A stretch of 64,000 bases of DNA from Alteromonas portus (GCF_005117025.1 NZ_SWCO01000001.1:744001-808000); one strand, 5' to 3'; positions 9,387-19,343 are shown, numbered from the stretch's first letter. Notes: generated from the sequence alone by a model not told the origin. Numbers and translations are program-made.

Positions 9387-10335
9387 CAACATAAATGAAA
9401 TATTTGTACTGACTGCGCAAAAAATAGCTTTTTAAGGCTTTTATGTTCATTTTGTCGTCAATGCATCGAAACTGGTGGTTAATAACTGCACATAATTGCC
9501 TAATGGCTAATATATAAGAGGGGGTTTCATTCGTGATTGTTTTAATTCTTATCATTAAGTCATATATCTCTTTAAAGTAAAGTTGTATAACAAAAAAGAA
9601 TAAAAAATCGCTTCCATACTGTTATTATGTACAGTATTTAATAAATCTGTAACCTGTACCTACGGATTAAAAGGTTAGTCACTACTTACGTGTTGAGAAA
9701 TTAATCGAGCACGAAATCCCGCCGAATATGGTCTGGCGTTAGTTATCCACTAAATCTGTGGATAACTATGTTGATAGCTTAGATTCGCTGTACTTATTTG
9801 CTAGATCACATATGTGTTGATCTAATTAGGTTGTAACGTTATTGAGGATATATTCTTTTTAATACAGAGGGTTAAGGTGGTTTTTGTGATCTCGAATCCC
9901 GATCGAAATAGATCGGTTGAACAAAAAGTAGCTTGTGTGTTAATTCAACGAATGTCTAAATGCTATTCAAAGAAATCCAGCTTAATTCTCAATGTCTTAC
10001 ATTTTATTAACATCTTAGTGTGTCTTTTAAACGCTCTCTTTGGCTAGTTTTATACACCTGAGAAGTTTCACCAGCATATTAAAAGTGAAACAGGATAGAA
10101 ATTAAACTGTCATGAAGGTATACACACACGTTTTACATTGTTTGTTTAAAAAACTCGTGGTTTTGTCGCGTTGCCACCGAATTGATTCATCGCAGGTACT
10201 TTTGCCAAAAACCTCGCGTTTTTTACAACCCTCTTATGCTTTGTTTTGTTTGTCGAATACGCATAGCGAAATGGCGTTCACTCTTTTACACTAACGCCCA
10301 GTTAAAGAGGGGATTTTAAGTTTGCCGGAGCTCAA
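9387..10335. other. Gene-free region of about 950 bases
   Basis: No convincing coding sequence on either strand. The only open frames (60-64 codons) lack ribosome sites and look random. The region is AT-rich and holds the inverted DnaA-box-like pair (9741-9767), an imperfect palindromic GATC-containing repeat (9802-9824), five GATC sites between 9804 and 9914, and a further box-like TTATACACC at 10050-10058. The right end should contain the promoter of the MATE gene. Confidence 0.6.
9741..9767. promoter_or_regulatory. Inverted pair of DnaA-box-like sites
   Basis: Two perfect 10-base arms, AGTTATCCAC and GTGGATAACT, flank the 7-base spacer TAAATCT. The right arm with the preceding T (9757-9765) is an exact DnaA consensus box, TTATCCACA on the minus strand. 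The left one (9743-9751) differs only at its last base. DnaA binding is inferred; a regulatory or DnaA-titrating role is possible. There is no dnaA, gidA or mioC nearby, so this is not obviously oriC. Confidence 0.45.
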
Positions 10336-11718
10336 GTGATAAAAAGAAACGCTAAACAACGTACTTCCGACTTATTGGAAGGAGATATAGGTACTACGTT
10401 AAAGCGTATGACTATTCCTATGATATTGGGAATGGTAATGATGATGAGCTTTGGGCTTATCGATACTTTTTTTGTGAGCTTGTTGGGTACCGACCCTTTA
10501 GCTGCTATAAGTTTTACCTTTCCCGTTACCTTCACCGTAATAAGCTTGAATATTGGTTTAGGTATAGGTACGTCTGCAATTATAGGTAAGCTGCAAGGCA
10601 GCAAAGAAATAACTAAGTCTCAACACTACGCAACAGGCTCTTTAATGCTGTCTGTTTTGCTTGTGGGAGGATTAGCAATTATCGGCTTTTTCACCATAGA
10701 GCCTGTGTTTAAATTGCTTAACGCAACAGACAACCTAATGCCATACATTTCTGATTATATGGGCCTGTGGTATTTATCGAGTATTTTTCTTGCCATGCCA
10801 ATGGTAGGGAATAGCGTACTGCGTGCGTGTGGCGACACCCGCACACCCAGTATAGTTATGGCGGCAGGGGGCGGATTAAACGCGTTGCTTGACCCTATAT
10901 TTATTTTCGGCCTTGGGCCCATCCCAGCGATGGGAATAAAAGGTGCGGCGCTGGCTACCTTTATAGCGTGGATCGTTGGCGCGGTATGGATACTCTATAT
11001 TCTAGCCGTTCGTCGAAAGCTTATGTTGCCTCGATTACTAACGCTTGCCGAGCTGCGTGATAGCAGCCGTGACATTCTCAAAATAGGGCTGCCTGCGGCG
11101 GGGGCGAATATGCTGACACCTGTTGCCGGTGGGGTGATGACTGCCGTAGTTGCTGGTTACGGCGCTGAAGCGGTTGCAGCGTGGGGAGTGGGTAACAGAA
11201 TGGAGTCTATTGCAAGTATTGTTGTGCTAGCACTTTCTATGACACTACCTCCATTTATTAGCCAAAACGTGGGAGCAGGGCAGGTAGAGCGGGTAAAAAA
11301 AGCTTACTCGCTTACATTGAAGTTTGTTCTCGTTTGGCAATTCGCTATTTTTCTTGTTATGTGGGCACTGTCTAGTTGGATAGCCGTTGCCTTCGCCAAT
11401 GAAGTTGAGGTAAGCGTATTAATACAGCTGTTTTTGATGATTGTGCCACTAGGCTATGGCATGCAGGGCATAATCATACTGACTAATTCATCGTTAAATG
11501 CCATGCACCGACCAATGACAGCGTTAACTTTGAGTGTCATCCGCTTGTTTGTTTTCTTCGTACCTATCAGCGTTGCGGGGAGTTTTCTTTTTGAACTGAA
11601 GGGGTTATTTGCAGGAACAGTTATTGCCAATATTGCTATGGCGTGTGTTTCATTGGTTGTTTTTAAGCGTGCAACCACTCAGTTTGAATTGGATAAAGAA
11701 ACGCCTGAGCATAGCTAG
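10336..11718 (+). CDS. MATE family multidrug/Na+ antiporter
   Basis: Predicted inner-membrane efflux transporter of the MatE family, 460 residues with about twelve hydrophobic helices in two homologous halves. The N-terminal DLLEGDIGTTLKRMTIPMI sequence and the later LRACGDTRTPSIVMAAGG motif are typical of the family. A second half begins near DILKIGLPAAGANM. The start codon is GTG at 10336, chosen because a GGAG ribosome site lies 5 bases upstream. It is followed 97 bases later by uvrB on the same strand. Substrate cannot be told from sequence. Confidence 0.92.
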   Translation: MIKRNAKQRTSDLLEGDIGTTLKRMTIPMILGMVMMMSFGLIDTFFVSLLGTDPLAAISFTFPVTFTVISLNIGLGIGTSAIIGKLQGSKEITKSQHYATGSLMLSVLLVGGLAIIGFFTIEPVFKLLNATDNLMPYISDYMGLWYLSSIFLAMPMVGNSVLRACGDTRTPSIVMAAGGGLNALLDPIFIFGLGPIPAMGIKGAALATFIAWIVGAVWILYILAVRRKLMLPRLLTLAELRDSSRDILKIGLPAAGANMLTPVAGGVMTAVVAGYGAEAVAAWGVGNRMESIASIVVLALSMTLPPFISQNVGAGQVERVKKAYSLTLKFVLVWQFAIFLVMWALSSWIAVAFANEVEVSVLIQLFLMIVPLGYGMQGIIILTNSSLNAMHRPMTALTLSVIRLFVFFVPISVAGSFLFELKGLFAGTVIANIAMACVSLVVFKRATTQFELDKETPEHS

Positions 11719-11815
11719 TACCAGAGTAGCAAATCACGGTTGTGTGCTGCATATATCTGCACGAGCAGAGTGCAAGTAACATGTTCAGCAGTAAGCTAAA
11801 TAAAAGGTTAAGTAA

Positions 11816-13831
11816 ATGAGTAGAGGGTTTGAGCTTCATTCTAAATACAAGCCGGCAGGCGATCAGCCAAAGGCAATAGAAGCTTTGGTGGATGGTCTAG
11901 AAAGCGGCTTGGCCGGCCAAACACTATTAGGTGTTACAGGTTCGGGTAAAACCTTCACTATGGCTAATGTCATTAAAGAAGTGCAGAGACCAACGCTTAT
12001 TCTTGCACACAACAAAACATTAGCGGCTCAGCTTTACGGTGAGATGAAAGAGTTCTTCCCTAATAATGCCGTAGAGTACTTCGTTTCATATTACGATTAC
12101 TACCAGCCAGAAGCGTACGTTCCTAGTACAGATACCTTTATCGAGAAAGACGCGTCAATCAATGACCACATTGAGCAAATGCGACTGTCCGCCACCAAGG
12201 CGTTAATGGAACGCAGAGACGTAGTTATTGTAGCGAGTGTGTCGGCTATTTATGGTTTGGGCGATCCGGAATCCTACATGAAGATGCTATTGCACCTTCG
12301 CCAGGGCGACACCATGGACCAACGTGACATTTTACGTCGCCTTGCAGAACTTCAGTACAAGCGTAACGATTTAGCGTTTGAACGGGGTACGTTCCGTGTA
12401 CGTGGCGATGTTATAGATATTTTCCCTGCGGACTCTGAAAAGCAAGCGGTAAGAGTAGAGCTGTTTGACGATGAGATAGATAAAATTAGTTTGTTCGATC
12501 CGCTAACTGGCGCTGTCGATAAGTCAGTTATTCGTGCGACGGTTTTTCCTAAAACGCACTATGTAACCCCTCGAGAAAAAATCCTCAATGCTATTGAGCA
12601 TATTAAGGAAGAGCTAGGCGATCGCAAAAAGCAGCTTCAAGAGGCGAATAAGCTGATTGAAGAGCAGCGTATTTCACAGCGCACCCAGTTCGATATCGAA
12701 ATGATGATGGAGCTTGGCTATTGTTCTGGGATCGAGAATTACTCTCGCTATCTTTCAGGAAGAGCGCCGGGCGAACCACCTCCAACACTCTTAGATTATT
12801 TCCCTGCAGATGGGTTGATGTTTATTGATGAGTCTCACGTTACCGTCTCTCAGGTAGGCGCTATGTATCGCGGTGATCGCTCTAGAAAAGAAACCTTGGT
12901 GGAATTTGGTTTTAGGCTGCCATCGGCTTTAGATAATCGACCGCTTAAATTCGAAGAGTTTGAACAAATTTGTCCGCAAACCATCTATGTTTCTGCAACA
13001 CCCGGTGACTATGAGTTAAAGAAAACTGACGGTGAGATAGTTGAGCAGGTTGTGCGTCCAACAGGTTTGCTAGACCCTGTCATCGAAGTGCGACCGGTTG
13101 CAACTCAGGTTGATGATGTCCTGTCTGAAATACAAAAGCGGGTAGAACTAGACGAACGCGTGCTTATCACTACCTTAACTAAGCGTATGGCAGAAGATTT
13201 AAGCGAGTATTTAAATGAGCACGGGGTTAAGGTGCGTTATCTGCATTCGGATATCGATACCGTAGAGCGAATTGAAATTATCCGTGATTTACGATTAGGT
13301 AAATTCGACGTGTTAGTTGGTATTAACCTGTTGCGTGAAGGTTTAGATATGCCCGAAGTCTCGCTGGTAGCGATTTTAGATGCAGACAAAGAAGGCTTCT
13401 TGCGAGCCGAGCGCTCTTTAATTCAAACTATTGGTAGAGCGGCGCGTCACGTGAATGGTAAAGCTATCTTGTACGCTGACAGTATTACTAAGTCGATGAG
13501 AAAGGCGATGGATGAGACCGAACGCCGTCGTGAGAAGCAAATGGCACATAACGAGGCAAACGGTATAACGCCAATGCGACTTAATAAGCCTATTACCGAC
13601 ATTATGGACTTAGGCGACAGCGCGCACCCTGCGTCAGGTAAAGTCAGACTGCGCAAAGTTGAAGAAAAGAAAAAACAACAGAAAACTGCTAGTGCAACTG
13701 AGTTGATGGATCAAATTACCGAGCTTGAAAAACAGATGTTTGAATATGCTCGCGAGCTTGAATTTGAAAAAGCGGCGTCGTTACGTGACGACATAGAAGC
13801 ACTGAGAAAGCAGGTAGTTACACTGTCGTAA
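11816..13831 (+). CDS. uvrB: UvrABC excinuclease subunit B
   Basis: Nucleotide excision repair helicase-like damage-verification subunit, 671 residues (E. coli 673). Walker A GVTGSGKT is at residues 39-46. The beta-hairpin that clamps DNA includes [10 protein letters not shown] near 92-101, Walker B is in FIDESHVT near 339, and QTIGRAARH near 540 is helicase motif VI. The C-terminal UVR motif that contacts UvrC and UvrA is at about 630-665. An AAAGG ribosome site precedes the ATG. The upstream gap contains CTGCATATATCTGCAC, which only loosely resembles a LexA box, so SOS control is not shown. Confidence 0.98.
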   Translation: MSRGFELHSKYKPAGDQPKAIEALVDGLESGLAGQTLLGVTGSGKTFTMANVIKEVQRPTLILAHNKTLAAQLYGEMKEFFPNNAVEYFVSYYDYYQPEAYVPSTDTFIEKDASINDHIEQMRLSATKALMERRDVVIVASVSAIYGLGDPESYMKMLLHLRQGDTMDQRDILRRLAELQYKRNDLAFERGTFRVRGDVIDIFPADSEKQAVRVELFDDEIDKISLFDPLTGAVDKSVIRATVFPKTHYVTPREKILNAIEHIKEELGDRKKQLQEANKLIEEQRISQRTQFDIEMMMELGYCSGIENYSRYLSGRAPGEPPPTLLDYFPADGLMFIDESHVTVSQVGAMYRGDRSRKETLVEFGFRLPSALDNRPLKFEEFEQICPQTIYVSATPGDYELKKTDGEIVEQVVRPTGLLDPVIEVRPVATQVDDVLSEIQKRVELDERVLITTLTKRMAEDLSEYLNEHGVKVRYLHSDIDTVERIEIIRDLRLGKFDVLVGINLLREGLDMPEVSLVAILDADKEGFLRAERSLIQTIGRAARHVNGKAILYADSITKSMRKAMDETERRREKQMAHNEANGITPMRLNKPITDIMDLGDSAHPASGKVRLRKVEEKKKQQKTASATELMDQITELEKQMFEYARELEFEKAASLRDDIEALRKQVVTLS

Positions 13832-13858
13832 TCAACACTGTTATGGTCAAAACTTATT

Positions 13859-13887
13859 GAAGGGTAAAAATTACCCTTCTCTCTTTT
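13859..13887 (+). terminator. Intrinsic terminator of uvrB
   Basis: A perfect 9-bp stem (GAAGGGTAA with TTACCCTTC, loop AAA) is followed by TCTCTTTTG, 28 bases after the uvrB stop. Confidence 0.75.
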
Positions 13888-14158
13888 GCGCTCTATCAAA
13901 GGCTTAAAGGTTCGTTTTAATGCGTAGCGCTTTCGTATAAAACCAAATAACTCTCCATAAGTCATAACGCCTACTTTCTTTTATTTCCTTTATATTCTTG
14001 TAGATATTTTTAATCAAAAGTCTACTTCGGTAGCACAAAACTGCAATTTGCATCACAAAATGAGACGAAAAGCCGTAAAATGTCGTTGTAATAGCACAAT
14101 TAGTTACATATAGTTCTAGTTTGAGTATCGATAACTATACCTATAAACAGGTGCTAAT
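13888..14158. other. Gene-free AT-rich stretch upstream of the LysR gene
   Basis: Together with the uvrB terminator this makes a 327-base gap. No coding frame is convincing. It presumably contains the LysR gene promoter; I see no clear LysR-type T-N11-A operator or divergent target gene. Confidence 0.5.
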
Positions 14159-15085
14159 ATGCTTAATCGTCTTCAGGAGTCAGATATCAAGCTACTGCGA
14201 GTGTTTTACGCGGTAGCAAGCTGCAACGGATTTACTGCGGCAGAACCCGTGTTGCGTATGCAACGACCTAACATCAGTGCCGCAATCAAAAAGCTAGAAG
14301 AGCGTTTAGATTTGGTGCTTTGTCACCGTGGCCGTGGCGGCTTTCAAATGACAAAAGAAGGTGAGGTGGTTTTTCAAGAAACCAAACGCATCTTCAATGC
14401 CTTTGATAACTTTGTGTTTAATCTGAAATCGTTACACGATGATTATTCAGGCCACATCACGCTAGTGCTAATGGCAGGTCTTCCACTTTCAATGCACTTA
14501 GCCGTGAGTAAAGCGGTTAAGAGTACGATGAAGAAATTTGACGATATTCATGTGAATATTCAAACACGTCTTTACAATGAAGTTGAGCATGTGGCGCTAT
14601 CTGGTGAATGTCACCTCGTTGTTTCAACTTACGACATGGTTAAGCCCGAATCTGTAACCTTCCACCCCGTAGGAATTAAAACCGAGGGGCGGTTGTACTG
14701 TGCGCCAACTCATCCACTGGCGAAGTATCGCGATACTGAATTGCCTGAGGGCGTTAAAATTGGTGACTACCCTGCCATTGGTATCTCAGGGTTATCTTCA
14801 GCTAACTACATTGAAGATGAAACCAGGCTATCTATCCAGACCTTCTCTGACTCGTTTGATGCGGCAATGTCGGCGATAATGACGGGCGAATATATAGGCT
14901 TATTGCCAGACTATATAGCAAAAGAGCAGGGGGCAGCTTTAGGACTTGTGCCAATCGCACAGGGAAGTTTATTTAACTTTAGTCACGAGTTGTTTGTCAT
15001 GAATGGCAAAAATACACGTTTGAATCCTGTATTGCGTCACTGCATAAAAGAGCTGAGCTACTTTATTTCTGAAAGCCAGAAGTAA
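14159..15085 (+). CDS. LysR family transcriptional regulator
   Basis: 308 residues. An N-terminal winged helix-turn-helix spans about residues 8-65, with the recognition region around RMQRPNISAAIKKLEERL. A periplasmic-binding-type effector domain occupies about 95-300. The start ATG lies at 14159 behind AAACAGGTGCTAAT. The usual divergent target gene is absent: uvrB precedes it on the same strand and queC converges from the other side. Target genes and effector therefore cannot be inferred from context. Confidence 0.9.
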   Translation: MLNRLQESDIKLLRVFYAVASCNGFTAAEPVLRMQRPNISAAIKKLEERLDLVLCHRGRGGFQMTKEGEVVFQETKRIFNAFDNFVFNLKSLHDDYSGHITLVLMAGLPLSMHLAVSKAVKSTMKKFDDIHVNIQTRLYNEVEHVALSGECHLVVSTYDMVKPESVTFHPVGIKTEGRLYCAPTHPLAKYRDTELPEGVKIGDYPAIGISGLSSANYIEDETRLSIQTFSDSFDAAMSAIMTGEYIGLLPDYIAKEQGAALGLVPIAQGSLFNFSHELFVMNGKNTRLNPVLRHCIKELSYFISESQK

Positions 15086-15108
15086 TTTAATTAAGGCTAG
15101 CAATATAT

Positions 15109-15166
15109 AAACACCCCTTATTTCTAACGCCTTTATAGAGGAGCGTGAAACAAGGGGTGTTTTTTA
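15109..15166 (+). terminator. Intrinsic terminator between convergent lysR and queC
   Basis: AAACACCCCTT (15109-15119) pairs with AAGGGGTGTTT (15152-15162). The long interior contains a second short stem (ACGC with GCGT, TTTC with GAAA), followed by a T run on the plus strand. The matching A run could let it also serve queC from the other side. Confidence 0.75.
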
Positions 15167-15196
15167 TAGAGTAACGTATGCCGGTTAGCGCAACGC

Positions 15197-15853
15197 TTAT
15201 TCGTACTCAAGCGGGTCGGTAGCACCATTTTCTTTAAACGCTTCTAAGCGCTCTTCGCATGCACCGCATTTTCCGCATGCTTTTTCTCTACCGTTGTAAC
15301 AGGTCCATGTTTGACCATAATCCAACCCCATAGACAAGCCATCGGTTAATATAGCCGTTTTACTGTCATCAATATAAGGCGTCATGATGGTAACAGGTGT
15401 GTAATTCGCAATGCCGCAAACATCATTCATTTTATGTACAAATTCGGGGCGGCAGTCTGGATAAATGGCGTGATCGCCAGAGTGAGCGCCATAGTACACT
15501 TCATTTGCGTCTAAACTAACTGCGTAGCCGACAGCCAGCGATAACAAAATCATGTTGCGATTAGGGACCACGGTTTGCTTCATGCTAGGCTCTTCGTAGT
15601 GGCCTTCTGGTACGTCGATATCTGACGTAAGGGCAGAGCCGCCTATAAGGGTATTTATAGCGCTAATATCAACAATTTTGTGGGGCACATTAAGGGATTT
15701 ACACACGTTCGCCGCATAATCGAGCTCTTTCTTGTGGCGCTGACCGTAGTTAAAGCTTAAAGCGTGGACCTTTTTGCCTGCTTTTAGTGCTTTATGCAGA
15801 ACAGTGAAGGAGTCCATGCCTCCTGAATAGATAACAACAACGTTTTCTGACAT
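15197..15853 (-). CDS. queC: 7-cyano-7-deazaguanine synthase
   Basis: ATP-dependent amidotransferase-like enzyme converting 7-carboxy-7-deazaguanine plus ammonia to preQ0 in the queuosine pathway; cytoplasmic. 218 residues. The PP-loop SGGMDS is at residues 10-15. The zinc-binding cysteines Cys185, Cys193, Cys196 and Cys199 are in [15 protein letters not shown]. Divergent from queE with an 86-base shared promoter region, so the two consecutive pathway enzymes may be co-regulated. No preQ1 riboswitch was recognised in this gap. Confidence 0.96.
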   Translation of the reverse strand: MSENVVVIYSGGMDSFTVLHKALKAGKKVHALSFNYGQRHKKELDYAANVCKSLNVPHKIVDISAINTLIGGSALTSDIDVPEGHYEEPSMKQTVVPNRNMILLSLAVGYAVSLDANEVYYGAHSGDHAIYPDCRPEFVHKMNDVCGIANYTPVTIMTPYIDDSKTAILTDGLSMGLDYGQTWTCYNGREKACGKCGACEERLEAFKENGATDPLEYE

Positions 15854-15939
15854 AGTTTTTCGAAGATTTAAGAAATTATGCCCGAATTTTATGTGATCCT
15901 TGGTAAAATCCCAACATACAATCGTTAAAGGGTGTCAAA

Positions 15940-16623
15940 TTGTCTGTAATGTCCACATTAAACATCAATGAGATGTTTGAAACTATTCAAGGGGAAGGTG
16001 CTCACACAGGTATTCCCTCTATCTTTGTTCGTCTGCAAGGCTGTCCTGTGGGTTGTCCGTGGTGTGATACCAAACATACGTGGGAAATCAAACCAGACCT
16101 CAGTGTGTCGCCCCAAGCTGTGATAACCAAAAGTGAAGAATCTGAAACTTACTTCATTTCAAGTGAAGAGGCGCTGCTGAGCGAGTTCAAACAACAAGGT
16201 TATGTAGCAAAGCATGTGGTAATTACTGGTGGTGAGCCATGTATGTATGACTTACGCCCGTTGACAACCTTACTTCACGACAACGGATACTCAACTCAGA
16301 TAGAGACCAGTGGTACTTTTGAAGTGCTTTGTGATGTGCGTACTTACGTGACAGTATCTCCTAAAATAAATATGAAAGGCGGATATGATGTCTTAGTGAG
16401 TGCGCTTGAAAGAGCAAATGAAATTAAGCATCCCATTGCCATGCAAAAGCATATAGACGAGCTAGATACGCTGCTAGCCAATGTCTCCTCGCTAGAAGGA
16501 AAACAGGTTTGTTTACAACCAATTAGCCAACAAAAGAGGGCGACAGAGTTGGCTGTGCGTACTTGTATTGAGCGCAACTGGCGACTATCTTTACAAACAC
16601 ATAAATACATTGGCATAGAGTAA
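15940..16623 (+). CDS. queE: 7-carboxy-7-deazaguanine synthase (radical SAM)
   Basis: Radical S-adenosylmethionine enzyme converting carboxy-tetrahydropterin to 7-carboxy-7-deazaguanine, the step before QueC. 227 residues. The cluster-binding motif GCPVGCPWCDTKHTW (Cys35, Cys39, Cys42; C-x3-C-x2-C) is the E. coli type. The N-terminal INEMFETIQGEG and the TGGEP motif near residue 93 bind substrate and SAM. I favour the TTG start at 15940 because AAAGGG lies 7 bases before it; the in-frame ATG at 15949 would be 16 bases from that site. Confidence 0.95.
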   Translation: MSVMSTLNINEMFETIQGEGAHTGIPSIFVRLQGCPVGCPWCDTKHTWEIKPDLSVSPQAVITKSEESETYFISSEEALLSEFKQQGYVAKHVVITGGEPCMYDLRPLTTLLHDNGYSTQIETSGTFEVLCDVRTYVTVSPKINMKGGYDVLVSALERANEIKHPIAMQKHIDELDTLLANVSSLEGKQVCLQPISQQKRATELAVRTCIERNWRLSLQTHKYIGIE

Positions 16624-16713
16624 GTGTTCAGTACTTACAGGCCTCACAGCAAAGCAGTAAAGAGAATGAATACTTCACTTTACTTACTTTACTTAATTTG
16701 GGACATAAAGAAA

Positions 16714-17610
16714 ATGTATAGCGTCAATCCGCTCAAAAAAGCCGTATTAGTAGCCTTAGCTTTATGTTCTTTTATTATTTTGCCAACCGTCAACGCCGCT
16801 ACCTGGACTATTAATTACCCACGTCCCATTGACGACACAGATGCACGTGCGCAATATCCTATTGCCTTATTAAAGCTTGCTCTTGATAAAACGGGGGTAA
16901 ACTATGAACTTCGTCCCTCTGACCGCATATTATTGACCAGTAAGGCGTTGCGACAGCTTCGAGAAAATAGAGAAGTTAACGTGGTGTGGAGTATGACGGA
17001 CAGCCAGCGAGAAAAAGAGCTCACCCCTATCCGCATTCCCATTGCAAAAGGCCTTATCGGGCTTCGTGTTTTTGTTATAAACCAAAATAAGAAAGCGAAG
17101 TTTAACGATGTGCTATCGCTGACGGACATGCGTAAACTTGTGCCGATTCAGGGGGAAGAGTGGCCTGACACCAAAATTCTTCAAGCCAATGGGTTTAATG
17201 TATTTACAGTACCTGAATTTCGTGAAGCCTATAACATGATTAAGCAGGGTAAAGGTGACTTCTTTCCTCGCTCGGTCATGGAAGTTAATGCAGAACTAGA
17301 GGTAGAGGGTAGACGAAATAGTCTTTACCTTGAGCCTTCGATGGCGCTGTATTATCCCACCGCTATGTATTACTTTGTCAGTTCAAGCAACAAAACCTTA
17401 GCTAACCTTATTGAAACAGGCCTTAACAGGGCTATAGATGATGGCTCTTTCGATGCCCTATTTGAATCTACTTACTCTCCTATCTTAGAATCCTTGGGGG
17501 TCAATGAGAGAAAAATATTCACATTAGAGAACCCCTTACTGCCTATTGAAACCCCTCTCACAAATTCCGCGCTTTGGTTCAAGCCAACTACAGATGCTTC
17601 AAAGGAATAA
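16714..17610 (+). CDS. Exported protein resembling periplasmic solute-binding proteins
   Basis: 298 residues from the ATG at 16714. An upstream in-frame GTG at 16624 would only add a non-signal-like extension. A signal peptide with a hydrophobic core (ALALCSFIILPTVNA) is cut about residue 28. The mature part, beginning TWTINYPRPIDDTD, looks like an SBP_bac_3-type bilobed protein, with a pattern of AYNMIKQGKGDFFPRSVMEV in the second half. No transporter genes are adjacent, so a stand-alone sensory or orphan role is possible. It follows queE closely on the same strand. Function not recognised beyond the fold. Confidence 0.72.
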   Translation: MYSVNPLKKAVLVALALCSFIILPTVNAATWTINYPRPIDDTDARAQYPIALLKLALDKTGVNYELRPSDRILLTSKALRQLRENREVNVVWSMTDSQREKELTPIRIPIAKGLIGLRVFVINQNKKAKFNDVLSLTDMRKLVPIQGEEWPDTKILQANGFNVFTVPEFREAYNMIKQGKGDFFPRSVMEVNAELEVEGRRNSLYLEPSMALYYPTAMYYFVSSSNKTLANLIETGLNRAIDDGSFDALFESTYSPILESLGVNERKIFTLENPLLPIETPLTNSALWFKPTTDASKE

Positions 17611-17620
17611 ATAGACAATA

Positions 17621-17646
17621 AAAAACGCGGCTTATGCCGCGTTTTT
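17621..17646. terminator. Bidirectional intrinsic terminator
   Basis: A perfect 11-bp stem, AAAAACGCGGC with GCCGCGTTTTT, around loop TTAT. It serves the solute-binding-like gene on the plus strand and asnB on the minus strand. Confidence 0.9.
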
Positions 17647-17672
17647 AAGTTTTTTGCTAGGGCTTAAGTCTA

Positions 17673-19343
17673 TTAAGACTCACCAGCGTGAACACCTTTC
17701 ATCGAACGACCTGATGGGTCAGCGTTATTTTTAAAGCTTTCGTCCCATTCAAGGGCTTCAGCTGTACTACATGCAATTGACTTACCGCCAGGCACACAGC
17801 GAGCTGCACTTTCTTGAGGGAAATAGCTCTCAAAGATAGTGCGGTAGTAGTAGCCTTCTTTGGTATCTGGCGTGTTAACTGGGAAGCGGAACTCAGCTGT
17901 CGCAAGTTGCTGGTCCGAGACTTCGTTTTCAACGAAATCGCGAATTGAGTCGATCCACGAATAACCTACGCCGTCACCAAACTGCTCTTTCTGACGCCAT
18001 AATACTTCTGCTGGAAGGGTTTCGCCGTTATCAAATGCTTTACGAAGGATCCACTTCTCCATTTTTCCATCTAGACACATTTTGTCTTGAGGGTTTAAGC
18101 GCATGGCTACGTCAATAAAGTTCTTATCTAAGAAAGGAACACGGGCCTCTACACCCCATGCTGACGTGGCCTTGTTAGCACGCGCACAGTCAAACATATG
18201 AAGGCGATCTAGCTTACGAACCGTTTCTTCATGGAATTCCTTGGCGTTTGGTGCTTTGTGGAAATACAGGTAACCACCAAAAATTTCATCAGAACCTTCA
18301 CCCGATAGTACCATTTTAATACCCATCGCTTTAATTTTGCGGGTCATTAAGTACATTGGAGTAGCGGCGCGAATTGTGGTCGTGTCGTAGGTTTCCAAGT
18401 GATAGATAACATCACGGATGGCGTCTAAACCTTCTTGAATAGTGAAGTGAATCTCATGGTGCACGGTACCGATCATGTCCGCTACTTTCTTCGCAGCTTT
18501 AAGGTCCGGAGCACCTTCAAGGCCAACAGCGAAGCTGTGCAGACGAGGCCACCACGCATCTGTTTTGTCTTCGTCTTCAACGCGCTTTGCGACATATTGC
18601 GCAGCCACAGCAGAAACCAGCGATGAGTCTAAGCCACCTGATAGAAGTACAGCGTAAGGTACATCAGACATCATGTGCGACTTAACCGCTTTTTCAAAAG
18701 CCACGCGAAGTTCGTCTAGGTCACTTGAGTTATCTTTTACGTTGTCGTATTCCATCCAGTCGCGTTTGTAGTACTTAGTGATTTTACCTTCTTTGCTCCA
18801 CAGGTAGTGGCCAGGAGGAAACTCACTAATTGTTTTACATACGCCTGCTAACGCTTTCATTTCAGATGAAACATAGAAGTTACCGTGTTCATCATAACCT
18901 GTGTAAAGCGGAATGATGCCAATGTGGTCACGGGCAATTAGGTAAGCGTCTTGTTCTTCATCGTAAAGAATAAACGCAAACATACCCTCTAGTTCATCAA
19001 TAAAGTCGATGCCTTTTTGCTGGAAAAGCGGAAGGATAACTTCACAATCAGAACGGGTTTTGAACGGATATGGTTCAGCTAAGTCAGCAGCTAGTTGTTT
19101 ATGGTTATAAATCTCACCGTTTACGGCAAGAATCTGCTTATCGTTTTGGCTGATAAGAGGCTGTGCCCCTGTATCTACGTCGACAATCGCCAATCTTTCG
19201 TGACAAAGAATGGTATTGTCATTATTCCAGATACCCGACCAGTCAGGGCCACGGTGGCGCAAAAGTTTTGATAAATCGAGGGCTTGGGTTCTGAGTTCAG
19301 ACACATCGGTTTTGATATCAAGGATACCGAAAATACCACACAT
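17673..19343 (-). CDS. asnB: Asparagine synthetase B (glutamine-hydrolysing)
   Basis: Makes asparagine from aspartate, glutamine and ATP in the cytoplasm. 556 residues, close to E. coli AsnB (554). Cys2 (MCGIFGI) is the class II glutaminase nucleophile. RHRGPDWSG near residue 30 and NGEIYNH near 75 line that site. The synthetase domain has the pyrophosphate loop SGGLDSS near 230 and GEGSDEIFGGYLYF near 345. A 390-base gap lies upstream. Its presence fits with the two tRNA-Asn genes only in a general sense; they are not linked. Confidence 0.97.
   Translation of the reverse strand: MCGIFGILDIKTDVSELRTQALDLSKLLRHRGPDWSGIWNNDNTILCHERLAIVDVDTGAQPLISQNDKQILAVNGEIYNHKQLAADLAEPYPFKTRSDCEVILPLFQQKGIDFIDELEGMFAFILYDEEQDAYLIARDHIGIIPLYTGYDEHGNFYVSSEMKALAGVCKTISEFPPGHYLWSKEGKITKYYKRDWMEYDNVKDNSSDLDELRVAFEKAVKSHMMSDVPYAVLLSGGLDSSLVSAVAAQYVAKRVEDEDKTDAWWPRLHSFAVGLEGAPDLKAAKKVADMIGTVHHEIHFTIQEGLDAIRDVIYHLETYDTTTIRAATPMYLMTRKIKAMGIKMVLSGEGSDEIFGGYLYFHKAPNAKEFHEETVRKLDRLHMFDCARANKATSAWGVEARVPFLDKNFIDVAMRLNPQDKMCLDGKMEKWILRKAFDNGETLPAEVLWRQKEQFGDGVGYSWIDSIRDFVENEVSDQQLATAEFRFPVNTPDTKEGYYYRTIFESYFPQESAARCVPGGKSIACSTAEALEWDESFKNNADPSGRSMKGVHAGES

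Noticed and set aside
9361-9555. A 64-codon minus-strand frame upstream of the tRNA-Asn pair
   Set aside because: It runs through the -35 and -10 elements of the tRNA promoter, has no ribosome site and no recognisable protein character.
9700-9950. Considered as the chromosomal origin oriC
   Set aside because: Only two good DnaA boxes, no neighbouring dnaA, gidA, mioC or rpmH genes, and no AT-rich 13-mer array; kept only as a possible DnaA-binding element.
10112-10294. A 60-codon plus-strand frame before the MATE gene
   Set aside because: Weak ribosome site, unusual residue composition (Cys, His and Leu rich) and no motif; probably chance.
11747-11762. LexA-like sequence CTGCATATATCTGCAC upstream of uvrB
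   Set aside because: The gammaproteobacterial SOS box needs CTG-N10-CAG; the right half here is CAC and flanks do not match.
15854-15939. A preQ1 riboswitch was looked for between queC and queE
   Set aside because: The 86-base gap shows no hairpin with the expected A-rich tail and pseudoknot pairing upstream of either gene.
16624-16713. Upstream GTG start for the solute-binding-like protein
   Set aside because: It would put 30 polar residues ahead of a clear signal peptide; the ATG at 16714 is better.
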